The translations under genes were made by a program, and so were the position numbers. Positions 47,085 to 57,339 of a stretch of DNA of 64,000 nt are shown piece by piece (position 1 is the stretch's first letter; each line of letters opens with the position of its first letter). Location: NCBI GenBank assembly GCA_002205965.3, contig NADL03000451.1:2604001-2668000 (forward strand). The letters run 5' to 3'. Below the pieces are notes generated by a model, which was not told the origin of the DNA, did no database searches, and worked only from the letters and a program-made list of their open reading frames with translations. Origin of the DNA: Kappaphycus alvarezii (Eukaryota; Rhodophyta; Florideophyceae; Gigartinales; Solieriaceae).

Positions 47085-47798
47085 AGTGCGTCGGACTCAA
47101 ACGTTGTCACCGTCCTCATCAATGCCCGAAACGCAATCAACTGCGTTGATCGGCAAGCAATGCTGGACATGCTGCCATCCCTTGCCCCCTCACTTGCTCG
47201 ATTTGCAAACATGGTGTATGGTCGCTCCCGACCACCGCTAATAGTCCCAAATCGGGAGCAGACGATTCTTTCCAGCGCCCAGGGAACCCAGCAAGGGTAC
47301 CCTACGAGTATGCTGCTTTTCTCGTTGACGATACAACCGCTCAGCCGACGGGTCGCCGAAGAGGAGGGTATCATTTTGAATCAGTGGTACGCCGACGATG
47401 GCACAATAATTGGGTCATTCGATGGTCTACGGCGAGCACTACGGTCCCTCGCGATCTACGGCCCGTCTTATGGTCTGGTTATCAGCCACCATAAGACCCG
47501 CATCTCCTGGCCGCACACTTCGCCAGTTGACCGAGCGACTTTCCTGGCCGAGTTTTCGCTTGCGGAATGCGCCGGCGACGGTTTTGAGCTCCTTGGGGCC
47601 CCGTTGGGAAACGCGCATTGTTACTGTATCCACAGAGTTGAGAAACCGTTTACATCAAATAGTTTCCATGGTGTCCACTGCAGGATCCGACTACAGGGCT
47701 ACGAACTAACCGTATGTTCCCCGTCGGTCACGTGCACTGACGTTCGCGAGCAGATAGCCATAGCAATAGATGACCGCAACATGCAACTAAGGCGCTGA
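47085..47798 (+). pseudogene. LINE-B fragment: reverse transcriptase core
   Basis: A truncated non-LTR RT. The frame opens with VVTVLINARNAINCVDRQAML (motif A region; the catalytic Asp position reads Asn). Then come GTQQGYPTSMLLFS and the YADDG motif (47388-47399), followed by a thumb-like stretch with FELLGAPLGNA. It lacks the 5' half. A one-frame change lies near 47150, where the track of methionines begins. It differs in sequence from LINE-A but has the same architecture. Confidence 0.7.
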
Positions 47799-48105
47799 TA
47801 CACACGCCTGCGTATCACGCCTGCAGTCGTACCATAATTCCGCGCTATTCGCGGGATTCACTCCTCAAGCAAAACGATAGTTTGGGGGACAGGCGCACCG
47901 AGAGAATCAAACGCAAATGGTTGAAAGGTGAAGTCCGGTGCACGGGTCGGGATGTCAGGCGGTGGAGGGGGGCGGCACGACAGCTTGCGTTTCAGATCCT
48001 GTACCTTGTTACGGTATGCCAACGCGGCAGCGCTGCCAGCGGCTGAGGTGGCCTTCGTGCGAACGGCGGCTTTGAACCGGGAGACGACGGTGATGTGGCA
48101 CGATA
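47799..48105. other. Spacer between the two LINE-B pieces
   Basis: GC-rich and not recognised; it may be highly decayed LINE sequence. Confidence 0.35.
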
Positions 48106-48637
48106 TTTAAACACAACTAAACGGGGTGCAGCAGGAGGCTTGGGCCAGGACATTCTGGCAGTGTGACACGTGGGCAGCCTCCCCCAGCCCTGACGCGCGT
48201 AGCTCCGCAGAAATTAGACACTGAACCCGAGCCCCGCCGCCGCATTCCTCTTCGCCCATCTCATCAATGCGACAAAGGTTTCGCGGGCCCACTGGACCGT
48301 GATGCCATCCCGTCATCTAGGATTGCCGGTCCACACCGACTCGCTCCCGCTAACCTGTTGCCATTGCAAGCGAAGAATGGACCCTCTAGGAGACCACACG
48401 GCCGACCTTTGCCTTGTCGGGTTCGGTTGCACAAAACGCCACAATGCGCTCCGCAACGCGCTCGCATATCACGTCTTCCGTGCTGCCGGACTCGATTGCC
48501 AATACGAGACACCTCTCCTCGTCCCGGGCACTGAGCTCCGGCCTGCGGACATCCCTGTTCAGCCCCCGCCGATCCGAGCAACGTTGAGACACGGCCCGTC
48601 GCGTGCGACTGAGAACGCCAGCCAGGTCCCACCGTAG
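48106..48637 (+). pseudogene. LINE endonuclease-domain fragment
   Basis: C-terminal part of a LINE. The first frame (from about 48115) reads LNGVQQEAWARTFW. After a frame change the region 48299-48637 shows RHLGLPVHTDSLPLTCCHC, then GDHTADLC, then KRHNALRNALAYHVFRAAGL and GTELRPADIPV. This is the order of a C-x2-C...H...C zinc motif followed by an 'RHN' helix and an R-P-A-D nuclease motif. It may belong with the RT piece at 47085-47798. It is broken. Confidence 0.65.
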
Positions 48638-49061
48638 TGAGCATCGCAAAACTGCGGTGGGAAGAAGGTGGATGCGAAGAAGTGCGGAATGAACAGCATT
48701 GGCATTCCGTGCGTGCGAGGCCGCGTGGAAGAGCCGAATGATCAAGACAGCGAAGCTATGCATACAGGTGGCCGTGATGCGGTCGAAGATGTCGGACGGT
48801 CTGAGCGGGCTATGCAGTGCGTCGTGGACCGCCGGAAGGGGCAGGGGCGACGAGGGATGGTGTTCTCCGGACTCCATGATGACGACGGTTACGAGGAGTG
48901 GCCCGGAGCGGGGGCCGGAGCGGAGACCGAGTAGGCCGCGGGATGGGGGTCAACGGGGTCATCGACCTGCATTTATGCTAGATCGACCGGGGCGGATCTG
49001 TCTCCAGTAGACACGGGGCAAGGGGGGTCGACGGGGCGAGTCGGGGGCTTGAGCGGATAGT
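48638..49061. other. GC-rich gap
   Basis: No supported gene. A minus-strand frame (48877 to 48650) contains a hydrophobic CMHSFAVLIIRLFHAAS stretch of unknown meaning. Confidence 0.35.
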
Positions 49062-50283
49062 CTAGCGGGGTGCCCGGAGCTGCGGCGGAGGGGGGGTGGA
49101 TACTACGAGGGTGTCAGCACATTTCGCGACCTCGGCAGTGGTCTCAGAAACGGCAGCCGCGGATCTGCGGCGCTTGGAGATGCGTGTGGCGGGGCGGCGA
49201 CGGCGGAGGGCGGCGACGGCGGGGGTCGCCGCGGAAGTGGCCGGGAGATGGGCGGCTGACGCCGTGGCGTCAGGAGAGGCATCGAGGTAGGTGATGGCGG
49301 TCGCCTGCAGGGCGTGTGGTGGAATTTTGGAGGGAGCGGGGACGTGGGCGGGAGCGGGCCGGGGAGGGGACCTCAATGGGGGCGGTGGAGGCGGTAGAGT
49401 TTGCGACGGCGCGTGCGGGAGCAGGTGTGGGGTCCGGAATCCGTGCGGGTTCGGGGGCGAGATGTGGGCATCCATCGTAGAACTTCTCGGGAAACGCCTC
49501 TACGAAGGTGTTGCTGCGTGGCAAGGTGGTAGCCGCGGCATCGATTAGCTGGTGATAGCTCCGGCGAGGGCTTTGCGGGTTGCCATTGTGATGGACGATG
49601 TGGTACTCTTGAGGCGGTTGACCTCGCGAGCGGCGGCAATCCAGGTGCCTACTTGCCATTCGACCGTGGAGAGGTCCCCGAGAAGGGTGGATAGGGGGTG
49701 GGCGGACAATCTCGAGCCCTGGTAAAGGCCAGGGATCGCTACGAGGATGGCCACGAAAGCGGGAGTGTCGGAAGCGTAGTGGACCACGACGGTCCAGTCT
49801 GCAGCGGTGAGGAGGGCGTGGATGGGCAACGGGGTCTCGAAGGCCTCGGAGGCCAGGCAAACACGTGCCTGCGCGGAAAGAGGGCAGGGCGCTACGGCCG
49901 GCAGATCCGGCGGAAAAGGCCAATGAGGACATGAGCGGGGCTGCGACTGGAGGTAAGCCGGTAAGTCCATGGAGGGGGACGGGTGCGGTGGGGACCTGCG
50001 TGCCGCGGCGCGGTGTGGTGGGAAGCACCAGCGTCTGTGGGGTGGCGGGCAGGGGAGAGCCGATTTGGAGCCGACAGAAGTTGCGGTCGGTAGGCTGGAG
50101 GGTAGTGATACGGGGGGAGACGTGGGCGCGCTCTGGCCGCAACGGGCGCCGCCATGGTGGAGGGAGGGAGGCAGAGGGAGGTGGTGGCACTGGCGGTGGT
50201 AAGTCGTTGGGGGAGGCTAGGGTGGAGGAAAGCAAGAGCGGAAGCAGTAGTTTAACAAGGTTGTAGAAACCGGAAATCGTCAC
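49062..50283 (-). CDS. Unrecognised GC-rich coding-like region
   Basis: The minus-strand start at 50283 (MTISGFYNLVKLLLPLLLSS) looks like a signal peptide or membrane anchor, followed by a Pro-rich segment (DLPPPVPPPPSASLPPPW). Around 49970-49545 a second frame reads a balanced, globular-looking sequence (ADWTVVVHYASDTPAFVAIL, TVEEWQVGTWIAAAREVNRL in style). At 49560-49270 the first frame resumes in a plausible form (LPRSNTFVEAFPEKFYDG). A third frame (49300-49062) ends with RRRRPATRISKRRRSAAA. I do not recognise any family. It could be a host gene with indels or the 5' part of another LINE. The opposite strand is also open because of high GC, so this is low confidence. Confidence 0.3.
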
Positions 50284-51588
50284 CGCAGAGGCCTGACTTC
50301 AGGAGGTAAATGTGGGTACTTCAGTAGTTAAGCTTCTGTGAAAAGGTGCGAAGAAGAGGCAGTAGGGATCGATGAGTGTAGCAGAGAGAGGCGGGAGCGG
50401 TTGAAGTGATGGGTGATTTCTTCCTGGAGCGGTCGGGCGGCGTTGTGGTCGAGGTTGCCATGTAGAGAGCACTCGTTACAATGCTATGGTGGCATCGTAC
50501 AGTAGACTTCTGCCCAACGCAGTGCCATTTTAGGCTATTATTTACAGTTGAATACTGTAAAATTATGATCTACGCACCGCAACACGCAGAGCTTACTGTA
50601 GTCACCCAATTCCAACTTAATTTTAAGTACTTTGCAACGTTGCACATTTGGACTGTACACCAATGATAAAAGACGAACGAAAATCTATGAAAGGCATAAG
50701 GGATGGCGGAGTCGTAGGTATTAAAATACCTGTACTTTCGTACAGTGGCTACCACCATATAGTGCTACACCCGTACAACTACCTTAATCTGGCACTATAC
50801 GGAAGTAACCGACCACATCTTCCATGCATTAAAATAACCCAAAGATTCCCCCCCCTATACGGAAGTGAGCACTATAGAGTCACAAATGTGAGTAGCTCTC
50901 ACAAGCAAATCGCGCCAATTTTGTGCCAAGCGATTCTGGGTAGCACTATAAGGTAGGTGGCACTATTCAAGTACACACTATATCGCGACCCCCCTTGTAT
51001 TATGAAAGTCTATGAAATTGACAATGCTGTCATTATTCTCCCACATTATAACATTGACTTCTACTCCGGCAGATAATTAATTGGAAATAGTCATTAATTA
51101 TTCCGCCGTGTCCTAATACTGATACGCTGGCGTGTGTGTCTGTATCAGTGCCTTAGTTGCAAAAATACTGCATTCAATTTTGGGAGAGTAGTTATTTGCG
51201 CATTAAGTCCTTAAATGTTTTATGACTTTTGGCATTGACTTTGGCTGTCATTAATTCCGATCGACTTCCACTTAGGGAAAAGTTATATATTTATGTTTAT
51301 AATTCTGAAAAATATGATGTTATTAAACGTCCTTGAAAAAATTCGGCATTTGCACACGTCGTTTAATCTTGCCGGGATTATCTAGCACCAGAATGACAGG
51401 GATGAAACCAACAGCAAAAGAGCTCGAATTTGTGCTGACACAAAGCCCACACGACACACGCAAAGTGCAGTATTTACTCAGGAGATTTGAGATTCAATTC
51501 AGGTAACAGGGTTTCACCACTCAGGGTTGAAAAGTATGTCGTCCACTATATCTTTAGGAGTGCTCAAAGGATGCAACTGAGCCTCCAG
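50284..51588. other. Gap without recognisable genes
   Basis: Contains a short match (50790-50855) to the LINE 3' tail seen at 1325-1430 and 59256-59365, and several CTGTAC/GTACAG words. Nothing else was recognised. Confidence 0.45.
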
Positions 51589-52831
51589 TTAAATTTCATC
51601 CCAAAGCACTGGGTCCGCGACCAGAATTTCACCAATATCATCACGTGACTGAGGTGTTTCCTCTCTAGTTGAAGATAGTAGTACCCCCAGACCTTCAGCG
51701 ACCTTCAAAATATATCCCCTCCACGAGTGTGTTCGGCAATTTTCTCTGAACCTGAAAACTATTGAAAACCACAAAAACTTGACGTTCCGTTTTTCGGTCC
51801 ACCATACGGCATGGTAAGGACGACATAACACGTTTCATAGTTTTTTGATTGCGTTCGACTTCAGATGTAGAGGCAGGAGCTTTGAACACACGATATAAAA
51901 TTGCAGAGAGTTTCGGACACTTGTCCCGCACTTGACCCCAAAGCAGGTGCGGGTGCAATTCCCTCAACGAAGTTAGCACACGGTCTGGTTCCACACAAAA
52001 CGGCATAAACTCGATCACGAGATCCTAATCGGAAACAAAAGCAAAGCAGACGTTATAGGTGAGCTCAACTGTCTTGTTTAATCGTCCCACAGCTTCGGCA
52101 ATCTTTGTCACAATGTTTTCAGTAGTCTCACGCTTCAAGTCCGACTTGAGGTACTCAATAAAGAATAGCTTGGGTGTATGAATCATAAAATTGCTTAAAG
52201 ATTTGCCAGCCTGGTTTGTTGCGACATCCACCCCTACTACAACTCCGTTGCTCTGCTTCCGTGCTGAGAACACGTCGTTCATATTCATTTCATATGTATA
52301 GTTCAGCAGATCGTTGCCCACCACATTCGCAGATGGCATTCTCCAGGTCCCTCTCAATTGACCAAAGAGCCTGTTACATGAAGCGTGCTCAAAAAATCCA
52401 AACGGGGTTGCGTTTTTGTGAATGGCTTGGGCAAATAGCTTATCCAAGTAGTCCTGTTCTTCGGATCTCATTTTGTCAGCAATCATGTGTCGCAGGTTTC
52501 CGCCCTTCGCTGCGTTGCCATATGATACGTTTGCGCTCGACATAGTGTGTCCAGCTAGGGGGACTTGTTCTGTGCTAGTTGAATGCGTTGACATGCCAAT
52601 ACGCTTAGGAACATTTTTGCAGTTTGAATGATGAGTCTTCATGTTCCGGGGTGAATGGGACACGGACTTGGAGCAATACTTGAATTTTGCTCGAGGGGTC
52701 TTAAACGAGCCATTTGACTCTTGAAGAGTGAAGTGCGCCCAAATACGGTGCTTTTGCCGACCAATTAGCAGAAAAAGGCGAAGGAAAAGGAGGAAATATT
52801 TTGTAGGTAGACGCGAAGTTACTGACGACAA
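51589..52831 (-). pseudogene. hAT transposase relic, internally deleted
   Basis: On the minus strand the N-terminus (52770-52600) has a BED-type zinc finger: IWAHFTLQE, CSKSVSHSPRNMKTHHSNC. Next is the start of the catalytic domain (52450-52025): FAQAIHKNATPFGFFEH, NVVGNDLLNYTYEMN, VVVGVDVATNQAGKSLSNFM, the usual hAT order. After a stop at about 52025 the frame jumps to the C-terminal dimerisation region (52018-51695): LYRVFKAPASTSEVERNQKTMKRVM. The middle of the RNase H-like fold, some 300 residues in most hATs, is missing. Ends and an 8-bp duplication were not identified. Confidence 0.7.
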
Positions 52832-52889
52832 AACGAAAATATCGCACTTTGAAAGAGTTCAGCACTGAAGGCTTTTCAAAGTGCAATCT

Positions 52890-53801
52890 TATGCATTGTT
52901 CGGAATTAGTAAACGGTAATTTGACGTTTCCCCTTTATTGCTTGCTTAGCAGCATTTAAACAGGGGACAACAGGCTCCCTAACTGACGTAATTGTATGCA
53001 CATCTGTTGACAGAGGAAATAGTTTCGGTTTTGGACATTGATTGCTGCATTGAAATAATTTATAAGTTAATGTGTGAGTCTATGGCTACATTCGTACGTG
53101 AGAATGTTCGTTATGGATGTCAGAGTTGCCTGGACACCCAAATGAATTTGTTTGCATAGCGATGCACGTGTAGGTCTGGTTTAAGAAAGTGCAGGCTTTT
53201 GTGTCGTACTAATTCTGTCTACGGCCGGCAATCGAGGCCTAAATATTGTTTTTAACTTACTGGGTTTCTAAAATGAGTACCAGTAATGAAATTTAAGACT
53301 AATAATGGTTTTGGGGCGTTGAATGTCAGCAGGCTCCTAATTTTTGAAGTTGCATGTTCAACGTACCTTTGCGTCAACAAATGGATTGAGTTTATGCTGT
53401 TACGTTTTACATGCTGCAAATGTTGTAAAAATTGGTGTGGTTGTACCAGCGCATTTTTTAGAACGGCTCAAATACTGCGCACTCTGAGCAGAACGATAAT
53501 GGAGGCTAACTGGGGTAAGTAACCATAGATTTGTACCGGGCTTTGTGCTAGGCATCACTTCACGAACGTTACTTCACTGATTATTTTTGAAAGAATTTAA
53601 GTTAAACAACAGGTGCTATAAATCATCATTTTCCAATAAAACGCCTTGTAAATAAAAATAAAATAAAAGCATTCCCTACCAATACACAGGTAGGTAATGA
53701 AACGACAAATTGAGTGAAATAATTCTATTACAGGGAATTAAAAAAATATTATCTTTTTTACTAGGACCAGTAACATCCCGGAGGGTGACTAGTAGTACCT
53801 C
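52890..53801. other. Gap between hAT relic and piggyBac-2
   Basis: AT-rich; one open frame (53286-53522) has no recognised family. Confidence 0.45.
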
Positions 53802-53825
53802 CTAGTGTCTATCCGTCATGGCACT

Positions 53826-53863
53826 GTCCTCATATGAGGCACGCTTTGACCTCACATGAGGAC
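53826..53863. repeat. Left paired palindromes of piggyBac-2
   Basis: GTCCTCATATGAGGC (53826) and GACCTCACATGAGGAC (53848-53863), 22 bases apart, the same spacing as in piggyBac-1. The right-hand pair is GTCCTCGTATGAGGAC (57271-57286) and a half-worn copy ending at 57301. Confidence 0.8.
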
Positions 53864-54035
53864 AAAAAATAGGAAGTACTGTACTGTGGTAGTCAAATAA
53901 AATTTCTGTTGTCCAATATTTATTAGTAAAAAAGTTGCACTGTAAGGATTCACTTACAGTAGTTTTCGACTGACCGACCTACTGAAGATGCAATAGCTTC
54001 CAACTTTATATAATCCCGGTCACTTCCTCACATCC

Positions 54036-54340
54036 ATCACTGGGATGGTGGCCTATGGTGCGAATCGTATGTTGCTGACCCAAAGATCGTGAGTTCGATT
54101 CTCGCTGGGGTTCTTTAAGAAGTCCGAAAATTCCAACGGCACCTCGACTGGTTGTGAAAAAGCTGCTGTCTCAGTGCGTCATTAGGCATCCACTTGAACA
54201 TGAGACAGAATACGGTGACATCCCATAAAAGGATAATTCAGTACGCCATAGACAGCAGCTAACTCCGCAAGTCAGATGACGCAAGCACAACCAGTAGGGG
54301 GCTATAGAAATAGAAACCATTGATCATTTTTTCTTTTATA
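54036..54340 (+). repeat. tRNA-like (SINE-like) module in piggyBac-2
   Basis: A-box-like TGGCCTATGG (54049-54058). The B-box sits in a perfect T-arm: GTGAG, seven-base loop TTCGATT, CTCGC (54089-54105). The A to B spacing of 42 bases is tRNA-like. The body shares blocks with 32200-32500 (CCACTTGAACATGAGACAG, CCGCAAGTCAGATGACGC, GGCTATAG) and ends in a T-run (54327-54332). The anticodon arm is not preserved, so it is not a working tRNA. Confidence 0.6.
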
Positions 54341-54375
54341 CAAAAAGTCACACTATTTTATATCAACTTGGAATC

Positions 54376-57089
54376 CTATTCGAGATCCATATGATGTTTT
54401 TCGCGCACGTGATCCATGAAGCAACACCTTCTTGTGCTCACGAGACATATATAAACATCACCAAGGCCGTTTTCTCGGCAAGTAGAACAAAGAAATTTTG
54501 ACTTCCTGACTTTACAAACTCGAAATCGACTTCTTGTTAGTTACAGCAAAATGAGTTCCAATCCCTGAAACAGGGTTCAACATCTCGTTTTTGTCCTCAT
54601 TTTCAAAGCAGATAGATTCCCTACGTGATATCGAATCAAACTTGTTCTCAATGAGTTCTTCGGCAAGCATCTCATAAAACTTGGATTGTGATAAGCAGAG
54701 TCTTGGAACGAAAGAATCCGTACATAGTAAAAATGAATCAACAATCACGATCGACAGGAGAGAGGAATTGACCCTGAGCGACCAATCTCTGACTTCCAGT
54801 TTCTTCTCAATTCCAAGGGTATCTTGCCTACATCTGTTGTGACGATCGACTTGAGAACACGCGTTGTAGTAACTCTCCACAACATCTGAAACTGCAATCT
54901 CGAATTCCACTTTCCTTGTCTCTCCATCCACAGATCTCCATCTTTCCCTACAAATTAGGGTTCCCTGATCGGTTGTATGGCAACTACTGACGAGATATCT
55001 TCATTCTCTATCCATACACAACACAGCCATTAAAGATTTGTTGGTGTCAGGATTCTTCGAAACCATCGAGATATGATCTCCGCGCTCCGTGAGTGTAGTA
55101 GAATGGACCCTCTAGTCCACTCACCAGGTGGGGGTTTTAGAAGCAAAGCTTCCTCGGGAGACCAGTCTAGACTGTGTAAGACAGCTAGTTGTAGCTAGCG
55201 GGGTAGCGCAGACCGTAGGTCGCGTTCGTAAAGGATAGGGCAACGCCCTAGGGTTGCTCGAAAGTAATTACCAGGTGGTTAGTGCGCAAGGGGGGAAGGA
55301 ATCGGGTGGAGGGAAGGTGCTTCGCGAGCGTGAAAGGGTGGACAATCCTACTCCGGGAGTGCCCAAAAGGGGTAGCAATGTCTACTCCGGACACGCTAGT
55401 GGGAACTAGCTAAAGCGTGATGTGCAGCGCTAGGCTTGCCGTGCGTCCTTAACTAGGAATCCTAGTTCCTTAGTCGACTCGAGAAACTTAGCTCTCGAGC
55501 GAGTAGGAAGGTTGGGTTCGAGAGGATTGTTCTTGTGTTTACTGTTGGACGACCCCAAGGCCGGCGAGCCAAAGTAGTGGCGGTGCCACAGTAGGTGGCA
55601 CTGTCAGCTAATTAGTCCTACAGTAATTATTAAAATGAAGGGATAATTAAGGGAGTAAAGTAATTGCCAGCGGTCTTACATGTGGGCCTTACACGTGGCA
55701 CTACACGCGGCACTGGAAAGGACAGACTGTCCCTACTGTAGCAAGTACAGTATGCTCGCGCGAGAAGGAGAACAGTTTCCCACAGTGAGCTCCTGTGACG
55801 ACAAGTGTTGCATCGGAAATTCCTTAACTGCATTCCTAACCACACCAACAAATCTTGTTCCATATCTCATCAAGGCTTCCGCAGTTGACAACGATGTAAA
55901 AAATGAATCCCCACATACGACGCGACCTGTCTTCAGCCAAGGTTGAACAAGACGAAGTGAAAGTGCGGTGGGGTGACAGAATTGCTCTGTGAAGTCACGC
56001 CGAAGGCCACCCGTTTTCCCCATCACGAGCTCCAATCTCAACATTATTCCAGACTGGCCACATGCAGAAGCCTTCAATTTGCAGCCATTCTCGGGCTTTC
56101 TGTCATAGGAAACGCAATATGGGAGTCATTTTTTCATCCAATCTCCCCGGGACCGTACCATCTGCCAATAATTTATGAGAAGATGGCGTGACATATTGCG
56201 TGCCGTGGTCATTGATGGCCTTCAAAAATTCACTTACCAGAGACCATCTCGAGTCATCCGAGGGCCTTTTCTCCCGTTCAGAAGTGTGACTGAAGCAAAT
56301 GTTTGCCAGAATCAGCTCAAACCTTCTACGTGATATGATATTTCCAAAGCTCGGTGCTGGAATATATTTCGATCCAGATTCACTCCAAAGGTCGCGGCGG
56401 TTTGTAAATGAAAACCTTATCATAAATATGAGAATCCCAAAGAACTTCAATATCTCTCCTGACGAGACAGGATGATTTCCAATGGAATTCAATCGATCAT
56501 TTATTAAGGTCGCGCATGACGTTTAGGTGACGGAGCGGAAACGTGCTCATAAAGCATTCAAATGGCTCTAAATCTCGAGGAGCGCAACCATACGCGAGAA
56601 TGCTACCAGAGGAGCCAACTATTTTGCAGCTTTTATCGGGTACATTTTCATTCATAGGTATGAAAACCTCCTGAGTGGTCCATGATCGCCCATGAGAAAA
56701 AACAGTTTCATCTGATTGATGCACCGTGGAATTATTGGAATTCCCATCTGATGCCGACGAAAACGGTTGGAGAGCGCCTAAACCTTCATGTACCGCTTCT
56801 TCTGGCAATTGAGCGGTTCCTTTCTCCACTACGACGTCTGTTGGAGATAATTCCGCTTTGAAGTTGACAATCTTCAACGTGACAGTTTTGAGACGGTCAA
56901 ATATCTTCCAGCTTGCCTCCACTGACTTCCTCCTTCGACCGCTTACAATGTCGATGTGGACGGTAATGACGGTTCCAGCGAGCAATTTCGTCTTCCAAGC
57001 TGACCCAACAAGCGCTTGCATTCTGCAACTGACGTAAAAAGGGAAGCACGGTAGTGAATAGGATTTCCTGGAACGGTTCGTGGATCCAT
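54376..57089 (-). pseudogene. piggyBac transposase 2, broken and LTR-interrupted
   Basis: Minus-strand relic starting at ATG 57089 (MDPRTVPGN, like the MTNPNDPR...PGN start of piggyBac-1). The N-terminal frames (57089-56497) lead to SSGEILKFFGILIF and LWSES..KYIPAPSFG (56492-56200). The block that should hold the first catalytic Asp (DESMSRWYG) is damaged: only RWYG remains in one frame, with a TAA just before it. Next is KASACGQSGIML and the second Asp in VCGDSFFTS (56077-55790). A solo LTR interrupts the gene (55094-55784), after which come RGDHISMVS and the third Asp in LCMDRE (about 55010), then DRHNRCRQD. The Cys-rich end lies in another frame (to 54376, CKVRKSKFLCSTC). Several frame changes and stops are visible. 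It is older than copy 1. Confidence 0.8.
55094..55784 (+). mobile_element. Solo LTR, copy 3 (691 bp), nested in piggyBac-2
   Basis: TGTAGTAGAATGGAC...TTTCCCACA with a perfect 5-bp target duplication, GTGAG (55089-55093 and 55785-55789). It belongs to the same family as 8801-9561 and 23399-24127. The plus strand reads TG...CA in the same sense as 23399-24127; relative to 8801-9561 it is inverted. It interrupts the piggyBac gene cleanly, so it inserted after that element. Confidence 0.85.
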
Positions 57090-57339
57090 TTTTGTGAAAA
57101 TTGAGGGGAAATCGATGGGCAAAGCGTCACGGAAAGTTGTTCTTGCGTTGAGTAGAGTGGGAATTCTCGAAAAGTTTGTTTTGGTCGAGTATCTACCTGT
57201 TAAAAAAGAGTACGTGGGAACTAAAAGGCAGCTAAAAATTTTGTATTTAAAAAAATAGTTGGTAAAAGTTGTCCTCGTATGAGGACAAATCATATGAGGA
57301 CAGCGGTCCGATAGACACTAGATTTCCCTAAAAAGCCAG

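Larger units (their letters stand above)
53802..57321 (-). mobile_element. piggyBac-type DNA transposon 2, interrupted by a solo LTR
   Basis: Ends are inverted: CTAGTGTCTATCCG at the left, and CTAGTGTCTATCGG as the reverse complement of the right end, starting with the same CTAGTGTC as piggyBac-1. Paired palindromes with core CTCATATGAG lie near both ends. The transposase relic is on the minus strand. Without the 696 bases of the LTR insertion (LTR plus one duplication) the element would be about 2.82 kb, almost the same as piggyBac-1 (2.84 kb). It sits beside a minus-oriented LINE tail (57340 onward). No TTAA duplication was seen. Confidence 0.8.

Noticed and set aside
54049-54120. A functional tRNA gene
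   Set aside because: The T-arm is perfect and an A-box is present, but no consistent anticodon arm or acceptor stem can be drawn; called tRNA-like only.
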